The translations under genes and the position numbers were made by a program. The notes under the pieces were generated by a model, which worked only from the letters and a program-made list of their open reading frames with translations, did not search any database and was not told the origin of the DNA. A stretch of 64,000 nucleotides of DNA from Castor canadensis (lineage: Eukaryota > Chordata > Mammalia > Rodentia > Castoridae), in the NCBI RefSeq assembly GCF_047511655.1, contig NC_133390.1, forward strand, positions 159,461,583 to 159,525,582, given 5' to 3'. Shown here in pieces: positions 63,166 to 64,000 of this stretch (position 1 is the stretch's first letter; each line of letters begins with the position of its first letter).

Positions 63166-63925
63166 CCCAGCATGATGGCACATACTGAGGCAAGGAGGAT
63201 CTCAGATTCAAAGCTGGCCTGGGTGACATAGCTAGACCTTTCCTCATTAAAAAAAAAAAAAAGTTAGGGCTGGGCATAGTGTTGTATGTCTGTAACCCCA
63301 ACTACTGAGATTGATTGTGAAGACCACAATTCTCTGCCAGCCCAGGCAAAAGTTACTGATTTCAACCAAGGAGCCATTCATGGTAGCATGAGCCTATAAC
63401 TCTAGCAAGCAGAAAAGAATAGGTAGGAGTTTTGTGGTCCCAGGTCAGCCGAGGACAAAAGCAGGAGACTTTATCCAAAAGATAACCAAAAAGGAGCTAT
63501 GGACATTGTTCAAGTGGTAGAGTGCCTGCCTAGTAAGCAGAAGGCTGTGAGTTCAAATCCCAATAAGGAAAAAAAAAAAAGTTTAAGAAAAGCATTCCAA
63601 AAAAAAAAGGATTGGGTATGTTGGCTCAGTGCTCAATGGTAGAGTACATTATTAGCATTCATAAGGGCTGATGGAAAGGCTCAAGTGGAAGAACATTCAC
63701 CTAGCATGCACAAACCCCCAGGTTCAAACCCCAGCAAAATAAATAAACAAACAAATTAGGTGCCAGTGGCTCACACCTGCAATCCTAGAGGATCTTGTTT
63801 CCAAGCCAACATGGGCAAATAGCCCATGAGACCCTCTCTCGAAAACATCCATCACCGAAAAGGGCTGGTGGACTAACTCAAGATGTAGGCCCTGAATTCA
63901 AACTTCAGTACTGCTAAATAAATAA
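63165..63925 (+). mobile_element. Forward SINE array at right edge
   Basis: B1 63165-63260, B1-like 63265-63500, IDs 63500-63580 and 63665-63740, composite 63755-63925. Confidence 0.65.
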
Positions 63926-64000
63926 ATAAATGTATTCAAAGAATTACTTGTACATAAATGATCTAAGCAAGATCATTAACAAGAAGCAGAAAGTGAGAAC

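Larger units (their letters stand above)
57450..64000. other. Intergenic DNA beyond RBM39
   Basis: No exon with a recognisable protein is seen. It is mostly SINEs and an L1 remnant, with G12 at 57563-57574, (TTTA)n at 58464-58504 and an unassigned unique block at about 61,995-62,400. In human the next gene on this side is PHF20, which is not evident here. Confidence 0.6.

Noticed and set aside
1..64000. CRISPR arrays, bacterial-type operons or integrated phage
   Set aside because: The regular repeats seen are microsatellites or SINEs, and gene structure is eukaryotic throughout.

Overview
The window is nuclear DNA of a placental mammal, almost certainly a rodent. Its three genes are split by GT-AG introns. 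The introns and flanks are crowded with tRNA-Ala-like ID SINEs, B1 (7SL-like) SINEs and B1+ID composites, plus older MIR, MER5A-like and L1 remnants. This SINE mix is what I associate with Castor-like rodents (beaver and relatives). That species guess is inference and no alignment was run.

Layout. (1) Bases 1-23,100, minus strand: all 13 coding exons of NFS1, the mitochondrial cysteine desulfurase. They sum to 1,377 nt (458 codons plus stop); the 3' UTR runs off the left edge. (2) About 22,890-23,640: a CpG-rich divergent promoter shared by NFS1 (left) and ROMO1 (right), with two ETS/GABP-type sites. (3) 23,200-25,190, plus strand: ROMO1, 79 aa, two coding exons. (4) 25,190-27,460: short intergenic gap between convergent ROMO1 and RBM39. 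(5) 27,460-57,000, minus strand: RBM39, 16 coding exons giving 524 aa, or 530 aa with an 18-nt alternative 3' splice site. The 5' third of RBM39 is strikingly SINE-poor and holds two candidate poison exons. (6) 56,330-57,450: the RBM39 CpG-rich promoter, with a TCTCGCGAGA element, three related CGCG sites and a perfect 20-bp palindrome. (7) 57,450-64,000: intergenic DNA made mostly of SINEs and an L1 remnant, with no supported gene. The order NFS1-ROMO1-RBM39 matches human chromosome 20q11.

How the genes relate. NFS1 supplies persulfide sulfur for iron-sulfur clusters in the mitochondrial matrix. ROMO1 is a small inner-membrane protein tied to ROS signalling, protein import and cristae. Their head-to-head promoter suggests co-regulation of two mitochondrial genes. 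RBM39 is a nuclear SR-like splicing factor and transcription coactivator; its candidate poison exons suggest that it limits its own level by splicing coupled to mRNA decay.

I found no CRISPR array, operon, functional tRNA gene, intact transposon or evident new multi-gene system. The most interesting signals are the RBM39 poison exons, the SINE-poor intron block, the CGCG/palindrome promoter architecture, a retrocopy of an unidentified mRNA 3' end, and a G-rich L1 3' UTR. Exon edges were placed by hand from splice signals, reading frame and recalled protein family sequence.
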